Positions 1 through 14,514 of a DNA stretch of 64,000 bases are shown piece after piece. Origin of the DNA: Saccharum officinarum. Lineage: Eukaryota; Streptophyta; Magnoliopsida; Poales; Poaceae. Each line of letters opens with the position of its first letter. Position 1 is the stretch's first letter. The translations under genes and the position numbers were made by a program. Below the pieces are notes generated by a model. The model was not told the DNA's origin. It did not search any database and saw only the letters and a list, made by a program, of their open reading frames with translations. Location of the stretch: NCBI GenBank assembly GCA_020631735.1, contig CM036160.1, positions 110,776,680 through 110,840,679 of the forward strand. The letters run 5' to 3'.

Positions 1-3801
<3,801 letters not shown>

Positions 3802-4059
3802 GGCGGCAGCGGCGATGCGATGCGGCGCGGGCGATGCAGGGATGGCGACCGAAGACGGCGCTCAGGCGGGGGCGTGATGGCGTGATGCTGATAAGTGGGA
3901 TTAGGGAGGAAGGCCAAGTGTGAATTTTCTATCACACCGCAGCTTCCCTTTTTCCTATTTGTTCGAGCGGGTATTGCGTTCTCGGCAAGAAAGAAACGAG
4001 GCGCTCCCGGTTGAATTTTGCTTGTCCAAAAAGACAAGGCACGACCTACATTTGTTTTA

Positions 4060-4298
4060 GGCCTCGTTTAGATTGAAAAAAATTTCAACCCGATGAATAG
4101 TACCACTTTCGTCTTATTTGACAAATATTATCCAATCGTAGACCAACTAGGCTCAAAAGATTCATCTTGTGATTTCCAACTAAACTGTGTAATTATTTAT
4201 TTATTTACCTACATTTAATACTCCATGCAAGCGGCTAAAAATTGATGTGATAGAGAGAGAGAAAAAATTTGGAATTTTGAGGGGAACTAAACAAGGCC
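4060..4298. mobile_element. Tourist-like (PIF/Harbinger) MITE
   Basis: The terminal inverted repeats are GGCCTCGTTTAGATT on the left and GGAACTAAACAAGGCC on the right, flanked by a 3 bp TTA duplication at 4057-4059 and 4299-4301. Internal sequence resembles the common grass family with a 'tttaatactccatgca' block. It is about 260 bp upstream of the AlaAT start codon, so it lies in or near that promoter. Confidence 0.8.
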
Positions 4299-4538
4299 TT
4301 AGTCAGGCTCAAAAAGTTATTTCTTGGCAAGAAGTACTAAAGATTCATTTTTCAGAAGAAGTATATTTTCATAGTAAATCTATATGAAGATATAATAAAT
4401 TAAAGGCGTCATATTCGCTTGAACTGCTTATCAGTCATGGTCATGAGCCGGTTTATCAGCCGCAGAAACCATCAGCCGACATAGGACGAGGATTTCTTTA
4501 AAAAAAGACCATCTACACTCATTTAACTATCGCAATTT

Positions 4539-4687
4539 CAATTTATCATTTTTTAGACAGAAAAATAGATTTTTATATTTCTCATACTTTCGAAACCATT
4601 CAATTTAAATAGCAATTTATCATTTTTTTAGTTAGAAAAATAGATTTTTATATTTCTCATACTTTCGAAGCCATTCAATTTAAATAG
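4539..4687. repeat. 74-75 bp tandem duplication
   Basis: 4539-4612 and 4613-4687 are two near-identical AT-rich copies, differing by a few bases (for example 'gaaacc' against 'gaagcc'). Confidence 0.85.
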
Positions 4688-4922
4688 TTTCGAAGCACAT
4701 GTGGTCAATCACGAGAGAGGTAAATCGGATTCTGCAATAGTTCATGTCGCCGCTGCTTCGCGGAGCGTCGCAGCCATCCTCAAGCGCCTGATTTGGCCAT
4801 GCTGGAGTACACGCTGGCGAAAAAACAGCCCAACGGCCCATAACTGCCCATAAGGGCCGACCATTGTACAGGCCCTTAGTTTGGCCGGATGATGGGTTTT
4901 TTCCCCTGTGAAAGCTATCGGT

Positions 4923-5308
4923 GAGCATCTCCAAGACTTTGATATATAGTTTTGGCATCCTAAATTTTTTTTGATAAAATAAGAAAAATACTTCTCCAAT
5001 AGTTTGGTATCTGGGTTTGGTATCTTTGGTAAGTTGGCAAATCTCGGTCGATTGAGCGCATATATGCGCGTGGGGCACCGGCCGCGCATCGTAGTTTCCT
5101 CGTGCTTAGCGGGGCTCTTCGTTCGCTTAACGGGGCTCTTCATTTGCTTAGCGGGTCTTTTCGTTACGTTAGCGGGTTTTTAAGTTTTTGGAAACAAAAT
5201 TTGTCAAACTGTTGGAGATGAGATCTTTTTTTCCTCCCCATATTATTTTGGGAGTTGGCAAACAACAAGATTTGGGAAACAAAATTTGCCAAACTATTGG
5301 AGATGCTC
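4923..5308. mobile_element. MITE-like element with GAGCATCTCCAA termini
   Basis: The left end starts GAGCATCTCCAAGACTTTG and the right end reverse-complements to GAGCATCTCCAATAGTTTGG. Elements with GAGCATCTCCAA ends are common in grasses. A second internal 'ttggagatgagatc' near 5212 suggests a nested or rearranged copy. No clean target duplication was seen, so the superfamily is left open. Confidence 0.55.
5101..5181. repeat. Four degenerate 19-21 bp tandem repeats
   Basis: Units at 5101, 5120, 5141 and 5162 share the pattern cg-t-gcttagcgggg-ctctt with progressive decay. It lies inside the GAGCATCTCC element. Confidence 0.7.
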
Positions 5309-5440
5309 GAGCATTTTTTTTAGGGATATGCTAACGAGCATTTCAAGCACTGCGAGTGTGAGCAGCAGTATAAATAAGAAATGACCAAAAGACAACAGAA
5401 AAGGCAGGAGAGCCAACGAATCGTGTGTACTGCTGTACTA

Positions 5441-5669
5441 CTCTCTCCGTCCCATTAAAAGTATTTTACTTTTAGACTTATTGTTTGATCGTTCGTCTTA
5501 TTCAAAATTTTTGTATAAATATTATTTATTTTTATGACTTATTTTATCACTAGAGATATTTTAATAAAGATTTATTTATTTTATTATTTGCATAAAAAAT
5601 TAAATAAGACGAACGGTCAAATAAGAAATCTAAAAGTAAAAAATGACACTTTCAATGGGACGGAGAGAG
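5441..5669. mobile_element. Stowaway-like MITE
   Basis: Long imperfect inverted repeats begin CTCTCTCCGTCCCATT at both ends (the right end read in reverse) and extend about 80 bp inward. They are flanked by TA on each side (5439-5440 and 5670-5671). The element would fold into a long hairpin. Confidence 0.85.
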
Positions 5670-5682
5670 TACTGAATTACTA

Positions 5683-6002
5683 TGCTTGTTTAGTTTCAGG
5701 GTGTAAAGTTCCAGTGTGTAAAGTTTTGGGGTGCCACATAGGGTGTCACATGGGGTGTTATTAGCAGAATTCGTCAGTAAACCGCGAGACGAATTTATTA
5801 AACCTAATTAATATGTTATTAGCACATGTGTTACTGTAGCACTTTATTATCAAATCATGGACTAACTAGGCTTAAAAAATTCGTCTCATAAATTACATAC
5901 AATATGTATAATTAGTTATTTTTTAATCTATATTTAATATTATATATATATATCGAAACATCTGATGTAATAGACTGTAAAACTTGGGGAACTCAACAAG
6001 CC
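5683..6002. mobile_element. Tourist-like MITE (GCTTGTTTAGTT family)
   Basis: The left end GCTTGTTTAGTTTCAGGGTG matches the reversed right end GCTTGTTGAGTTCCCCAAG. The interior carries the 'gagacgaatttattaaacctaatta' type block and its inverted counterpart, typical of this abundant grass family. The target duplication is not clear. It ends about 500 bp before the start codon of the SHV3-like gene. Confidence 0.65.
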
Positions 6003-6295
6003 AAAAAAAGGAGCCCACGGGCCAAATAGGTTGGTCACGGACTCACAGGTTCACAGAGCGCAGCTCACGTGCGCTTCACTGAGCAGTGGCCCAGCCTCAG
6101 TGCGCCACCTTCCGCGCGCTGACAGATGGGGCCGGTGTTTGAACGCGGCTGTGGCTACGGCTGCTATGGAGGAGGCCGTATATGCTGCCTGTCAGAAACG
6201 AGAGGGGCATTTCCATTCTTTCGTTTCAGTGCTCAGCGGCGAAGCCAGAGGAAATCAGAGAGGGTGCACTTACCTCGTGGGCGCATAGACATGTG

Positions 6296-6304
6296 CATAT
6301 ATAG
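6296..6304 (+). promoter_or_regulatory. Candidate TATA box for the SHV3-like gene
   Basis: The string 'catatatagt' lies about 200 bp upstream of the ATG at 6505, after a stretch with CACGTG-like and GC-rich motifs. The position is plausible, but there is no transcript evidence. Confidence 0.3.
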
Positions 6305-6504
6305 TAAAAATTTAGATATAATCACTGTTTGTACAATTTTTGGGTGTGCATTTGCAGTTTGCACCCGCTAATCTACATGTACCTTCGCCCCAGTGCTGCA
6401 AGCCTGCAGCTGCCCCTCTCTCTTCCATACATCTCTCCTTTCCATCCCTGCCGCATCTCAGTCCCGACCGTTTGCGCCGCTGGAAGGTTCTGGAACCTTC
6501 TGAG

Positions 6505-9500
6505 ATGAGGAGGAGCAGACGCCAACGCAATGGAGGAGGAGGAGGGAGTGGCCAGCGCGGTGGAAGGGTGGCCGTTGCCTTCGCCGTGCTGCTGGGCTGT
6601 GTCATGGCCCTCGTCGGCGGCGCCGCCGCGCAGGGCCCCCGGCTCCCCTCGGACTACAAAACCCTCAGCGGTACGGTAACGCATCCCAGTCCCAGCATTC
6701 CAGCTCTACAGCTTTCTCGGCGCGTGTCGTCGTCTACTCCTCTGCTTCCCTTCGTGCGTTTGTTCCTATACGACGGGGGCGGTGCATGCTTTCCGCGGGG
6801 TCTGTAGCCGGTGGCAAACCCAAGCCCAACTGGGGCTTTGGGGATACTTGTTCTAGAATGTTCATTCAGGCCACCTCTCTTTCGCTGACGATTTACGTGC
6901 TTTGTTTTCTGTAAGACCTTAGTAGCAATTTGGTTATTGCTTCTGCAAATTCCAGAATTCAGCTTCGGCTCTCTTCTGTCATGTGGGTTAAAAGTTCAGA
7001 TTTGTCTCTGTCATTCATGAGTTGAAATGAGCCTGGTATTTCATAAAAAAAGAAAAAATTGAACCTGGTAAAATTAATCAAGTGGTTATCTGAGTTGAAA
7101 TGAACCTGGTATTTCACCAAAAAGAAAAAATTGAACCTGGTAAAATTAATCAAGTGGTTATCTGGTAAAATAAAAAACCACGGCAACAATCATGAGCATC
7201 TGTTCTTTCTCCAGGCGCCGCTCCACTTGTGGTCGCCAAAGGTGGATTTTCGGGAGTGTTTCCAGATTCCAGCCAAGGTGCCTATTCTTTCGCGATGATC
7301 GCCAGCGCACCGGACACGACCATGTGGTGTGACGTCCAACTAACAAAGGATGGTGTTGGAGTCTGCCTTCGGGATATAAATATGAAAAACTGCACCACTG
7401 TCGGCCAAGCGTACCCCGCGAGGGAGCGAACCTATGTCATCGATGGTGTGCAGAAAACTGGATGGTTTGTTTCAGACTTCACCATTGCTGAGCTTCAGTC
7501 TGTTTCTCGTGAGTACAACAATACCACTGCAAACCTTCCGTTTAAAGCGATCTGATCATTTCAATATCTCTGTACATCTCAGATGTGTAGTAAGTACAAA
7601 CTAATTAATAGCTTGGAAAACACCAAGTAGATGCATACATGCCGCTAGACGCACCGCCAAATTTATGAGTCTTGAAAATCATAACAGAACACCATGTTCT
7701 GTTTTGTTTTATTTTGTTCTATATATATAACTAGTTTTACATTGTGGACATCTTGAGTTGTTTGTGTTGACATTATTACTACTATTATTTTTATGCTTGT
7801 TTGCTCAAAGCATTTCTATGATTATATGCTGTTTATGGCCTACAAATTTATTTTAACGATGTAAGCTATACTTCTTATCTTAACTGATTATCTACTTTAT
7901 TGAGCAGTAACACAAGCAAGTTGGTCTCGCACTGACAGATTCGACGGTATCTATCCTATCGTCAGTGTTACTGACTTTCGGTCCCTTGTCATGCCGTCTC
8001 CTGTTTGGTTGAATGTCCAGGTTGAATTATTCAAAATTTACTGTTGCTAGTGTTATACTACCTTCAAACGCTAATTTCGTTTTCATATGTATAGCATGAC
8101 ATCTTCTACAAACAACATGGTTTGGACATGAGGAACTACATACTTTCAATAAAAAAGTGTGTATCCATGGATTATATCTCATCGCCTGAAGTGGGCTTCC
8201 TCAAAAATATATCTGGAAGAGTTGGTCACAAAACAAAGCTTGTGTTTAGATTTCTTGATAAGGCCCTCTTAGATCATTCTATAAACCAAACATATGGTTC
8301 ACTGTCGAGTAACCTAACGTTTATTAAGTCTATTGCATCTGGCATAATAGTCCCTAAGAGTTACATTTGGCCGGTGACAAAGGATAACTATCTACTGCCA
8401 TCCACATCGATTGTCACAGAAGCCCACAATGCAGGGCTGGAAATATATGCCTCTGATTTCGCCAATGATAGGATTATTCCCTATAACTACAGTTATGATC
8501 CGTTGGCAGAATACCTGAACTTTATCAATGATGGTGGCTTCTCTGTTGATGGTGTATTGTCAGAGCACCCAATTACTGCATCAGAGGCAATTGGTAAGCT
8601 ACCAAGTTTTGCATTAGTACATGTTAAAGATCCCTACACTATTGTTATCAATTCTGACTTTTTCTGCCTATGAACTACTTCCTCTGTTCTCCTATGAACA
8701 ATATTTTGGATTTTCACGTTTACTAAGTAAAAGGCATACTATTACAATCCTCCATTGGAACTTGTCTTCTAACGCCTCATGTTGATATTAGATTGTTTTG
8801 TCCCCTAATCCCCCATTTAGTCTTATGGTGTTCACTGTCCAGTGATGGAATATTTTATTATTGTAGGGTTTAAAATAACTTCCGCATTTTAAGATATGTC
8901 TGCCCATCGCGGAAACATAGTGTGATATTTAGTTGTTTTTATGAAGCAAATAAGTGACATATATTTTTAATGCATTTGAATCTCCTTATCTGCAGGTTGT
9001 TTTACTAAACTGAATTCAAATAAGACTGATCATGGTACGTTTCATATGGGAGTAAGGCCTACTTAGTAATTGTACTGTGATAGTTGGATGCCTTCTATTT
9101 CTATTCAGTTTAATTATTTGTAGTTCTTTGCAGGGGAACCCTTAGTTATCTCACATAATGGTGCTAGTGGAGACTACCCGGACTGTACAGACCTGGCCTA
9201 CCATAGTGGAATTGATGATGGCGCAGATGTCATTGATTGTCCTGTTCAAGTGACAAGTGACGGAGTTCTTATGTGCATGAGTTCCACTAACCTGCTTGAC
9301 ACCACGAATGTTCAGAGAACAACTTACAGCTCTCTTGTTTCTGTTGTTCCAGAAATTCAGCCTCAACCAGGAATCTTCACATTCAACCTCACTTGGGCTG
9401 ACATTAACAGTAATGCTTTAAAACGTGAGTTTGTTTTGTAGCATTATAACATTATTACTAATATATGAATAGCTCACAAAATGCACAAACTTATAAGTAT

Positions 9501-11302
9501 CCTTTTGATTGGCCCTTTATATACAGCCAAAATGTCTTCCCCAGTAAGTGGTTATTCTCTTGTAAGGAACCCAAGGTACACAAATCAAGGGAAAATTTTG
9601 AAGTTATCCGACTTTCTAGCAATCGCAATGGATAAGGACTTGTATGGTGTCATGATCATCATTGAGGTGATACTTTTGCTCAAAGTTTTGCTTATTTGTT
9701 ATGATCTCAAAGAATTGAACTTTCCACCTGATATTTGTCTCTCTATTATGACTTTGTGATACCTGCCCGTTTCATTCAAAAAAAGTATGACTATGTTACG
9801 CGCAAAAGTTCACCAGATAGTTAACCTCTCAATATGTTGATGCATAATCTACATAATCTGTTTTATGAAAGAGCCCATCATCTGTTTTATATTGACAAAT
9901 GATATAATTTGCTAACCGGGTCATCTCGATGAGTTCTGCTACAGTTACTAGTATAGACATTGCTTGTATAAACCTCTGCAAAGATTGTATTTTTTCCTTT
10001 TGCCTTTCCAAATATTCTACTCATCTTTCCAGAAGTCAAATGTTATCTTAATAAATGGAATTCTTCCTTCATTGATCAATCTATCTTTTGTACTACAGAA
10101 TGCCGCATTTTTAGTAAATTCATTGGGAATTGACATTGTTGATTCTGTAACCACTGCCTTAAGTGCTGCTGGCTTCAATAATCATCCTACCAAGGAAGTT
10201 CTGATCCAGTCAAAAGATAGTACTGTCCTTGTCAAATTGAAGCAGCAGAAAACAAAATGCAAGCTTGTTTACACTCTACCCTCAGGCATCGGGGATGTTT
10301 CTAGTTCCTCATTGAAAGACATTAAGAAGTTTGCTGAAGCTGTAGTTGTGGACAGCAAATCTGTTTTTACTCTAAGTTCTGACTTTATCATAAGACAAAA
10401 CAGTCTTGTGCAAGATCTGCAGTCAGCGGGGCTAGCTTTGTATGCAGAGGTGTTCCGGAATGAGTTTGTTGCGCAACCGTTGGATTTCTTCGGAGATGAA
10501 ACTGTGGAAATCAATTACTATGTTCAATCATTTAATTTATCAGGCATCATAACTGATTTCCCGAAAACCGTCAGAAGATACAAAAGTAAGTCTCATTTGC
10601 CATGTCATGTGCATATAGTTCACTATCTTGCAGTGTTTTATTTTCTTCCCGGCTGTCTTCAATACTGAAGGTACAAGTTTCACGGGTATGAGTTGGGGAG
10701 TGCTTCCAGGCCTCATGTTGTAATATACTAAAATTCATTATTATATTTCTTCATAATGCACAGTTGTCCTGTTATCTCAGGAAAAGAAAAACATCTACAT
10801 ATAGTGGGACATCATTTTGCTGCATTAATAGGGTGTGATGGAAAATAGCATGGGAACATGACTAGTGGTGTTTAGGTCATTTTTCAAGTTTTCGCAATGA
10901 TGGTGTCATTTCTCAACTGCACAGTTTCATGTAACTGTATTTGATTATTAGTTGCAGTATTTATGCTCAATTTTCTGACAGCTGCATACTCTTGTATTGG
11001 CAGAAAACACTTGTACAGTTCTGGGAAAGGATATGCCCAGCTACATGCAGCCTCCTCAGGCTGGCTCCCTTGCACAATTTCTCCAAACCTTCAAAACCCA
11101 GCCGCCATCTCTGCCACCAATGCCAACACTGAATTCTTCAAGCGTGGAGGAGCCACCTCTTCCTACTGTTGCGTCAAGAGGTGTATCTGATGGTAGTTCC
11201 TCAGGGGGCACCAGAACTCCTGGCACACCTTCTGATGCTCACACGGCTACTATGAGTGCTGGCATGCTACTTGTGATGGTTTTCACAGCTCTGCTGATCT
11301 GA
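6505..11302 (+). CDS. GDPDL: SHV3-like glycerophosphodiester phosphodiesterase-like protein (GDPDL), GPI-anchored
   Basis: Exons are 6505-6670, 7215-7508, 7908-8020, 8095-8593, 8996-9034, 9134-9424, 9527-9666, 10099-10585 and 11004-11302, all with GT-AG borders and consistent phase (2328 nt, 775 aa, normal for SHV3/SVL proteins). Residues about 22-43 form a signal peptide core ([18 protein letters not shown]). Two GDPD-like domains follow: residues about 60-355 and about 372-680, the second with [21 protein letters not shown] and TSDGVLMC. The tail is Pro/Ser-rich with a hydrophobic end ([14 protein letters not shown]), a GPI-anchor signal. Known SHV3-family proteins act at the plasma membrane/cell wall in cellulose organisation, root hairs and guard cells. 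The usual PEN motif of active GDPDs is absent at the expected place in both domains (FPDSSQ and YPDCTD), as is usual for this subfamily. The start is the ATG preceding the signal peptide. Confidence 0.93.
7018..7162. repeat. 73 bp tandem duplication in intron 1 of the SHV3-like gene
   Basis: 7018-7090 and 7091-7162 are near-identical copies beginning tgagttgaaatga and ending caagtggttatc. The second ends about 50 bp before the exon 2 acceptor. Confidence 0.85.
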
Positions 11303-11657
11303 GAAGACACATGAGACTGTATAGTAGACGACTGAAGCTAATCTATCTCCCTTCGATTCGGGCAAGCTTTGACTGGTGATCTGGTACTAGCACACACTTG
11401 TTTCTTGTTGGACTTTGTTGTAGTACTTCTAAATAAGCGTGAGTCGTTGATTTAATAGGTCGAATTGTCGGAAGGCTACGATCACTTATTACTTCCCAAA
11501 TATACGTTTATTTAATTACTTATTTTGGAAAATAGGATTAATAAAGGAAGTTTTAGATATAAAAATATTTTTCTAGATCTAATTGATGCTTTTAGATTTT
11601 TTTCTAGATCTGATCGATGCATGTGTGATCTATTAGATGTAGTAATTTAATTACTTA
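11303..11657. other. 3' flank of the SHV3-like gene, no further gene seen
   Basis: This holds the probable 3' UTR followed by AT-rich sequence. The block at about 11525-11655 ('ttagatataaaaat...tttctagatctgat') is repeated in degenerate form at about 11790-11870, on the other side of the small MITE, suggesting an old local duplication. Confidence 0.5.
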
Positions 11658-11774
11658 GGGCCCCTTTGAAATGCATGAATTTCACATGAATTTTACGGGA
11701 ATTTTACAGGAACCGGTTCACTTTCGTAGGAAAAATGCAGGAAACAGGAATTTTTCCCGCAATCCAAAGGGGGC
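11658..11774. mobile_element. Short MITE (117 bp) with TTA target duplication
   Basis: GGGCCCCTTTGAAATGC at the left pairs with the reversed right end GCCCCCTTTGGATTGCGG. TTA is present on both sides (11655-11657 and 11775-11777). Confidence 0.6.
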
Positions 11775-12110
11775 TTAATATTTTCAAAAATAGGATAAAT
11801 ATAAGAGAATTTTTAGATATAAAAATCTTTTTTTCTAGATCTGATTGATACATGTGGATGTAGTAAATCTTTTTATTTTGACTTTGGATATAACATAATT
11901 TAATTCGTATAAACTATCTTTTTTTTATGTAAGTCACCCATGCTGCACATAGGTGCCCAACGTGCGTATGTGTCCAGTGCAACGAACATAAAACTTTACT
12001 AGATGCGTACATGAAATTTTACCTGGGCACTTTACGTGCTCAGTATATGTTTTTTTTAAGATAAAGAAATATAACAACGGAAGTGCTAGCGCCCGGACGT
12101 CTGGACGGAC

Positions 12111-12486
12111 GTGTGACAGAACCACATAATCCAATGTCCTCCCGAGAGTACTTGTCTTTCATTAGACACTAAGTACTTAAGAGAGAGTACTAAACTATGC
12201 GATTCTGTGGAGCACACCCAATGGGAGAACCTAAAAATCCACATTTTTCATCAGGATCAAAAATAAGAGATAAAACTTACAACATCTTTGTCATTTCTTA
12301 CATCACTTTTAGTACAACATCAGAGTAATTCATTATTTGATTATAATAGCGGAATATAAATTGTTATCAGAGTTTCAGCGGCATGGAAAGCATTTAATGC
12401 CAAGTTAAATATTATTATGAAGAACATTTAGATGCATGAAATGATAACGGTTATAAGTCTTTCTTTTGAAAAAAAACATTCTTGGT
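12111..12486. other. Left part of an older LTR-like sequence interrupted by the first copia element
   Basis: This non-coding stretch, containing 'gcggaatataaat' and similar phrases, resembles the downstream portion of grass gypsy LTRs in the same orientation as the one at 31540. It appears to continue at 25817 after the copia insertion. The outer border is not defined. Confidence 0.35.
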
Positions 12487-14067
12487 TGAAAGGATCAAAA
12501 TGCCCAAGAGGGGGTAAATTGAGCTTTTCTAAAAATTAATTGCAAGAATTAAATCCTATAAGCCAAAGTTCACCTCTAGTGCCTACTTGTGTTCCTAGTG
12601 ATTCTACCGGTAAAAAGTTTTGCACCTTAAGTTTTAATCCTAGTCTAGCATGGCAATTCTAGGACAGTAAACCAAGCAATGAAAGTAATACGAGAAAGTA
12701 AATGCTTGAAAGTAAGGGCAAGGAACACGGCGATATTTTTCCGAGGTATCGGAGAGTCGCCACTCCCCACTAGTCCTCGTTGGAGCACCCGCGCAAGGGT
12801 GTAGCTCCCCCTTGATCCGCGCAAGGATCAAGTGCTCTCTACGGGCTGATTCTTCGACACTCCGTCGCGGTGAATCGCCCAAAACCACTCACAAGATGAG
12901 TTGGGTCATCCACAAGCTCCGCCGGATGATCACCAAACTCCCAATCACCACCAAGCCGTCTAGGTGATGGCGATCACCAAGAGTAACAAGCTAGAACTCT
13001 CACTTGACCACAACGAACCTAATGAGAAGATGGATGCACACTTGCTACTCCCTAGTCACTAGTGAGGGATTCTCAAACTTTGATTCTCAAATCACTACCC
13101 TCATTAGAGCTCTTGCACTCCCTTGCACTCCAAAGGTGTTTCTCAGCTGAACAAATGAGCAAGAGACCTCTAAAAGAGGTGGAGGGGATGTATTTGTACA
13201 CCCCACAGTCAAATCCAACCGTTATCTGTCAACTCAGCAAAATACGCGTTGACCGGACGCGCCGATCGACGTGACCGGACGCGCCGGTCGAATGTAACGG
13301 TCGAAATTCCGAAAACCTTCGCTGAGTGACCGGACGCGCCAATCAGGGGTGACCGGACGCGTCCGATCGTGCAGGGAGCTTACTGTACTTTGACCTGACG
13401 CGCGACCGCGTCCGATCAGTGATGACCGGACGCGTCCGATCGTCAAGGTACCTTACTGGAACGTGACTGGACGCGCCGATCACTTCCCAGTCACGTCCGA
13501 TTAGGTGATTTCCCTTCTGTGACACGTGTCAGTCTGAACACCGCGTCCGGTCCTCGCAAAGACCGCGTCCGGTCAACAGCGCTGAGATGCAGTAGCAGAT
13601 TAGTACTGACCGGATGCGTCCGGTCAAGGGAAAATGGCTCTAACAACTCCGAAACGCGACGCAACTTGAACCAAGTTGCTTCCAATTGAACTTTGAGCTA
13701 TTCTTGAGCTACCTAGTGCTAAGTTTAACAAGTGTGCATCATACCTAAAAAAAAGACTCACCTAGGTCAAGCTACTCGCTCATGCCCCCCCTTTATAGTA
13801 CGACCAAAGGAAAAAGCATAGATCCTAACGACTATTCCGAATGTAACTCAACACCTTGTCATCCGGAACTAACCGTCCTTAATCTTGTCGTCAATCCTTT
13901 GAAAACCGAAACGATTTCCATTAAGGGGCATGAATACCATAGTGCCCAAAACAGTTATCAACCCTATGACCTAACTTACCAACGTTTCTGCAAAACACAT
14001 GTTAGTCATGGTAATAATGCGTTGTCATCAATTGCCGAAACCAACTCTCGGGGCCTAGATGCTTTCA
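12487..14067 (-). repeat. 3' LTR of Copia-1
   Basis: In element orientation it begins TGAAAGCATC and ends in CA; on the plus strand this reads TGAAAGGATC...GCTTTCA. It is 1581 bp. The TATA string intact in the other LTR reads gtatttgtacac here (13189-13200), one base changed. The palindrome array is at 13251-13626. Confidence 0.93.
13251..13626. repeat. Array of GACCGGACGCG / CGCGTCCGGTC motifs in the 3' LTR
   Basis: About a dozen direct and inverted copies of a GACCGGACGCG-like motif lie in 376 bp. The longest near-palindrome is at 13608-13625 and has one CpG-type change relative to the perfect copy at 25336-25353. Clustered palindromes are a known trait of Sirevirus LTRs. Confidence 0.85.
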
Positions 14068-14081
14068 ATCTCCCCCTTTTT
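14068..14081 (-). promoter_or_regulatory. Polypurine tract of Copia-1
   Basis: AAAAAGGGGGAGAT (minus strand) directly abuts the 3' LTR, preceded by a 'tcatcaatcaccaa' block. The same block occurs in the second copia element. This conserved PPT region is characteristic of Sireviruses. Confidence 0.9.
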
Positions 14082-14514
14082 GGTGATTGATGACAACACT
14101 TAGATTCAGAAGATAAGAGTTGAGGTTTTCGAACATGCTTGGTTCACATAAGCAAAAAGCAATAAGCACAAAGGGTTAGGAATTGCTTATGTGCCCCAAG
14201 CCAACAGGGTGTACTCATAAGATAAAACATGAAGCGTTAGTACACATAAAACATAGCTCATATGAAATCGGAGTAAGGCACGGAAGCACAACCTTATGAG
14301 CTAGAACCAATTAAGTGACATGATATAAAAAAGTGACAAGATAGATCACATAGACTCAAAGTATCTCATTAAGCACACATGTCACAAAATGCAAGTACGA
14401 GAATGTAAACATGATGCATGAATGTAGCACACATGGAAAAACGAAACCCCTCTATCAAGACTCTCCCCCTGAATCTACTCTCTCCCCCTTTGGCATCAAA
14501 CGCCAAAAACTAAA

